The translations under genes and the position numbers were made by a program. Below the pieces are notes generated by a model. That model was not told the origin of the DNA. It was given only the letters and a program-made list of their open reading frames with translations, and did not search any database. DNA of 64,000 nt from Ehretia macrophylla (lineage: Eukaryota > Streptophyta > Magnoliopsida > Boraginales > Ehretiaceae), in assembly GCA_037974665.1 (NCBI GenBank), contig CM075765.1, positions 16,797,501-16,861,500 of the forward strand, written 5' to 3'. Positions 59,561 to 64,000 of this stretch are shown here, piece after piece (within the stretch, counting starts at the first letter, position 1; each line of letters begins with the position of its first letter).

Positions 59561-61831
59561 AATGTTTACCAATTATAAATAATGAAACCTTTGAGTCTGC
59601 CAAATTCACAGCCAGAAAAAGAGAAACATATTAATATCTAATCAATATGCACTTTCAATAAAGCAGTTGCATGATTAAATGGAATAATAGATTCAAATTG
59701 AATAATATTTAATTCAAATTGAATAATAGATTCTAATTTGATATTAATATTTTTTTTTAAAATATGTTTCTCATAACAGGGCACTACAAGATAGCACCTG
59801 CATATTATATTAATATCTACAAGAAAGCAGTGTACGATATTTAGAAATATCCTACGATGATGAGTAATATTTAATTGAAATTGAATAATAGATTCGACGT
59901 ATGATGTAGAACGCAATAAGCACCTGTAATAAAAAGTGAAATCATTTAATATGTTTATTTTTAGAATTATATGTATACCATATTTGTTTTGCTAAATATG
60001 GTAGTTTAGATTTTTTGTATTTAATGCTTTGTACCATAGTTGGACGATTATTTTACCAGGATTAATATAGTTCATTGATAATATTTAATGACATATGTCA
60101 TTAATTCGTATAAATATTACATAGAATTATAGAGAATAAAATTGTAGAACAGGTCCAAAAATATCACCATCTTTTCCACATTATTCCATCGGAAATAGCT
60201 AGTAATGGAGTAGCACTTCCTATAGTACAAGCTGAGATTAGATTTAGAACCCTTGATACTCTATAAAGACAAGTCCAGCCAGGAAATGGGGAGTATTTAT
60301 TTCTTGGTAAGTTGATTTGCTTTTTTTTATTTATTTATTTTGTTATCTCAAATAATCTTTCAAACAGACCCAACAAAGAAAAAAGTAATATTTTCAACAA
60401 GTTTTGCTTTTCTTTTTTCTTGTCTTTGTTCGAGTTATAATGAGTGCAATCCTCGAAGATATACATAACCTACCTATCTAATAATTATGAACTAAGAGTA
60501 TTCAAAAGTTACATAATTTATTTACCTGGCACTATTTATACATGTTTAGTATTGTTTATCTTTATATCACATCAAAGATGACAGTCATATCAAAGAAATT
60601 GAACGAGATCGAAGACGGATCTGAACACCTTGTCCTAGGTCGGACACACTTTAGTTAGGTTCGGATTTATACCCCATCACTACTTATCCAATAATTATAA
60701 ACTAAAGAGTATTCAAAAGTTACATAAATGAAACAACTAGCAGATGGAATTCACAAATTTAACACACCGCGAAGGCACAATCCGTCAGAACGTTGTACAT
60801 GAGAGTTGAGGCCAAAAAGATAAAAGAAAGATATATTACCCTAAATAGATTAAAAATCCGTTTTTAATCTCACAACTCTGACTGTGAAGGATTATAATTA
60901 TCAATGAATTCTCTTATATAACAGGCACGGTTATTGCTCGAAAAAGTAGACGTGGAACCAGTAAAATTTTGCCACGTATCCTTCATCAGACCGGCTCTCA
61001 ATTAATACGTAGAAATCAGATGCTTCACGTCAAAAGTAGCTTTCATATAGTTGTTGAAAAATAAGTAATAATTACGTCAGCGACAATGTGGTCCAGGATA
61101 TCTATCCGGATCAATATTGCTGATAATTAAGGAGTTGAATGCGACCGCCGATTAATTAATCGATTCATAAACATTGATTGTAACGTGAAACTTCTTCCAA
61201 TTTTTTTATTTTCAGTTTTTCATTATTCTAATGCTTTTATGCTAAAAGTATTCTAATGTTTCGCTGTTTTTGTAATAAACAATTCAAAAACAGCACATTT
61301 ATATGACTTGACATTGATGTTACGCAATACTTGCCCTAGCCCAATAATATCATAACTATCCAAAAGCTATAATTGTGAGCAAGGTCAACGACAACTTCTG
61401 ACAGAAAAAATAACAAAAGAACTGAACAATAGTTGGACACATAACTTTGCTCTGATTGCAATCAACATTTGAAAGAAGAAAAGTTATATATTTTTCTGGA
61501 GGAAAGAAAAAAAAAAATTCACCTCAGTAAACCTTTGAAAATACAGGTTACGTTTATATGATTCGGTATTTAATTAATTTAATAATTTTTTTTTGTTTAA
61601 TTTTATATTTATCGACTACTTGCTCTACGCCCATAAATAAATCATAACTAGACGCTATAAGAATTTTGTAGTCTAAGATGAACCACTGGGCTATAATTGT
61701 TTATGTTTCTTAATTTATTCTTATCAATTGATAGAGGTGAATATACTCCTTCATATTGAAAATTATTAATGGGGGTTGAGATTACACCAAATTTACTTCA
61801 GCTATTTAAGCTTTTTGACTTTTTTCTTTTT
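59561..61831. other. Gene-free stretch
   Basis: AT-rich DNA with repeated 'ttgaataatagattc' motifs (59680-59895) and a pair of direct repeats of about 46 bp ('aataattatgaacta...caaaagttacataa', 60475-60520 and 60685-60729). No gene was recognised. Confidence 0.4.
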
Positions 61832-63001
61832 GGGTAAATAATTTTTGGGGGTCACTAAACTATTTTTTCAGTTATATTTTGACCATTTAATTATTTTTGA
61901 TTCTAAAATGACCATTAGTTTTTTAAAGTGATCTCATTTATGACAATTTGTTAAATTCCATTTAAAAAAATTAATTGACAGGGGTTAAAACATAAATAAT
62001 CAAAATAAAGATACCCAAACAAATTTATTTTTATTCTTGTCCCTGTCATTGTTTTATTATTTTCTTTTCTTCCTGCATCTCTCCTCCCTTGAACACCACC
62101 ATTCACCACTACCCCATCCACTGCCACCATAACCATTTTCCATGTCATCACACCACCACTGATCATCCAAAAAAAATCATTATCCTTCACTTTTTTTTTA
62201 TTGGCACCATAATTGAATCATTGCAGAAGCGTTCAGAAATTATAGAGCACACTATATAACATGAACTTAGTCTACTGTGCTAATTCCATATGATTTTGAG
62301 TTTCGGGCATGGTTGGTCTTCAAGAGATCTCAGAGGCTAATATATATAGGCAGCCATGGAAATACGTCAAATGCCAAAGGCCATATACGAGTCCAAATAA
62401 AAAGGTTACTGAATAAGAGTTAGATTCAGGTTATGGTCAACATGGTTGTGTAAATTCCTTATAACTTGTACTTTTTAATAACCAGATGAGATCCAAGTGG
62501 TTGGTGGTGGTGGGTTTAGCTGCCTGAAATCGTATAACAGAGTTGTATAGCAATGATACGGGTGATGATGCCGGATCGTGGTTAGTGTGGAATGAAAGAG
62601 GTTAATGATAATGATTTTTGGGGAGGTTAGTGATGATGGGATGAGATGAACGATGGTAATAGTGGTGGTGGATAGTTGTTGGGTAGTGTGGGGTGGTGGT
62701 GAATGGAGGTGTTCAGGGAGAAGAAAAGATAGAGTGGATGGAGGAGAGAATGAGGACGAAAAGAAAAAAGAAAATGAAATTAAAACTTACAACAAGAAAA
62801 TAAAAATAAATTTATTTGGGTACTTTTATTTTAATTATTTATAATTCAACCCCTCCCTGTTAAATTTTTTTAGCAAAATCTAACGGAATGACTTAAATGA
62901 CACTTGTTTAAAAAACTAATAGTCCTTTTGATACAGAAAATAGTTCAATAATCAAAACATGACTAACATAATAATTTAATGACCCCTAAAATAATTTACT
63001 C
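61832..63001. mobile_element. Long-TIR Mutator-like element
   Basis: The first and last roughly 300 bp are inverted copies (left 'gggtcactaaacta', right 'taatttaatgacccct'). A 10-bp TTTTCTTTTT flanks both sides (61822-61831, 63002-63011). This is within the 9-11 bp expected for Mutator but low in complexity. The interior is non-coding. The outer ends resemble the 21865-24452 element. Confidence 0.7.
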
Positions 63002-63084
63002 TTTTCTTTTTAGTCAATTTGAGCAACAAGCACTACCATTATTATGTGGGACACTCTTTTTTAGGAGAAGATGGATTGGTATGA

Positions 63085-63467
63085 GGGGAGCTCCAACAGC
63101 TCCCCCAAATGCCTAAAACCATCAAATTTGGGGGAGCTATTGGTGTTATATAGCTCCAACAGCTCCCCCAAATGATCCCCTATATTTTAGGGGATAAACG
63201 ATTTGATGTTTGGATCCCCTATTGTTGGGGGATCAAATCCCATCCCCCATCCCATCCTCCATAATTTTTAATATTATAGAAGTAAGAATTTTCTATATAG
63301 GGGAGCTGTTGGAGTAAAACTAAAATAGGGATTCTATAAAATAAGGGATTGGTTAAAAATAGGGGAACTGTTAGAGTAAAACTGAAATAGGGAATTTGTA
63401 AAAATAGGGTAAATGCTTTAAATCCCCTAAATGTAAGAAAAAAATAAGGGAGCTGTTGGAGTTGGTC
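63085..63467. mobile_element. MITE with CTCCAACAGCTCCC ends
   Basis: The left end GGGGAGCTCCAACAGCTCCCCC and right end GGGAGCTGTTGGAGTTGGTC are inverted over the CCAACAGCTCCC core, flanked by TGA (63082-63084 and 63468-63470). The right end closely resembles the ends of the 4847-5240 MITE, so the two belong together. No ORF. Confidence 0.65.
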
Positions 63468-63470
63468 TGA

Positions 63471-64000
63471 GACAACGAGAGGGTGATGTGGAAGAAGAGC
63501 TAATCTAGAGGGGATTATGCACTAGCTGAAAAAAGTGCCACAAGAGGAAGAAGTCATGTGCAGAGAGTTCACATAACTTAATATAAAAGTTCTGGCCAGA
63601 CAAGCGACGGACTTACATAGGAGGGTGCCCCTTACTTAGTGAGGGAAATATTTGTAATTTCATATTATTATATTTTAAAAAAAGCTTTACTGTATCGCAC
63701 CAGTGACCAAGTCACCAAGAAAAAGTTAACTATTAACTTTTCATTCAAAGGTCAACTTTTTTTTTTTTGGTCAAAATGGTCCACTTTTCATCCAAAACCA
63801 AAAAGTGCACTTTTCATCACCTTTTTTCTTCCTCCATTCCCGCCACTTGTCTGAATTAATTGTTATACACTAATTAGAACTGAAAAGGAATATCTGCTTT
63901 AATAATTATGCCATTGACATTAAAGAGAAAATTTAATTTTGCCTTTTATGGCAATTAAGTAGAGATAAGATTTCAACTTGGAGATGCAAACTTGACAAGT
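63471..64000. other. Gene-free right edge
   Basis: AT-rich DNA with T-runs. No feature was recognised before the window ends. Confidence 0.4.

Noticed and set aside
61951..62190. Paired Met/Val/Gly-rich frames in both arms (61951-62190 minus, 62653-62844 plus)
   Set aside because: They are the same sequence seen in both inverted arms of one transposon.

Overview
The window is nuclear DNA of a flowering plant, probably a eudicot. It is AT-rich, has GT-AG introns, and is dominated by plant-type transposable elements: L1-like LINEs, Ty3/gypsy LTR elements, CACTA, Mutator-like and MITE families. The only host gene that can be followed end to end is a MATE/DETOXIFICATION transporter. No rRNA, tRNA, CRISPR or bacterial feature was seen.

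Layout. (1) 1-5330: minus-strand L1-type LINE, cut by the window start and degenerate, with a MITE in its 5' leader. (2) 6493-9903: MATE gene copy A with 8 exons; its 498-codon frame is intact except for one TGA at codon 270. (3) 9904-24452: gene-poor DNA with CACTA, Mutator-like and MITE relics and two nested solo LTRs (16989-19456 inside 16444-20611). (4) 24453-35642: another long-TIR element, then a minus-strand Tat/Ogre-like LTR broken up by a 3.6-kb solo LTR, a TIR element and two truncated LINEs. (5) 35867-58836: a second copy of the block at 7562-15470. It carries exons 3-8 of a second MATE copy (B), split by a 16.6-kb nest of transposons and interrupted downstream by a solo LTR. (6) 58837-64000: LINE debris, a long-TIR element and a MITE.

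The nest in copy B can be read in order. A gypsy element (LTR 37292-37638, gag, zinc knuckle) entered the intron between exons 5 and 6. A 7.2-kb CACTA element (38648-45860) and a second LTR element (46112-53464, 208-bp LTRs, perfect CATTA duplication) then entered its gag. That second element was later hit by a 4.27-kb non-autonomous LTR element with 1.83-kb LTRs (46613-50882). Taking each insertion out with one target duplication leaves the host reading frame continuous, which supports these boundaries.

Two observations stand out. First, the 46112-53464 element carries intronless pieces of at least three plant genes (thioredoxin h, protein disulfide isomerase, PPR protein). They lie in one reading frame between a gag start and a pol end, with three in-frame stops. 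Second, five LTR copies of several diverged LTR families share a GC-rich module of about 160-200 nt that can fold into three hairpins. The apical stem of the main hairpin changes between families but keeps its pairing, which suggests a selected RNA or DNA structure.

All alignments and counts were made by eye. Family names rest on remembered motifs, not on a database search.
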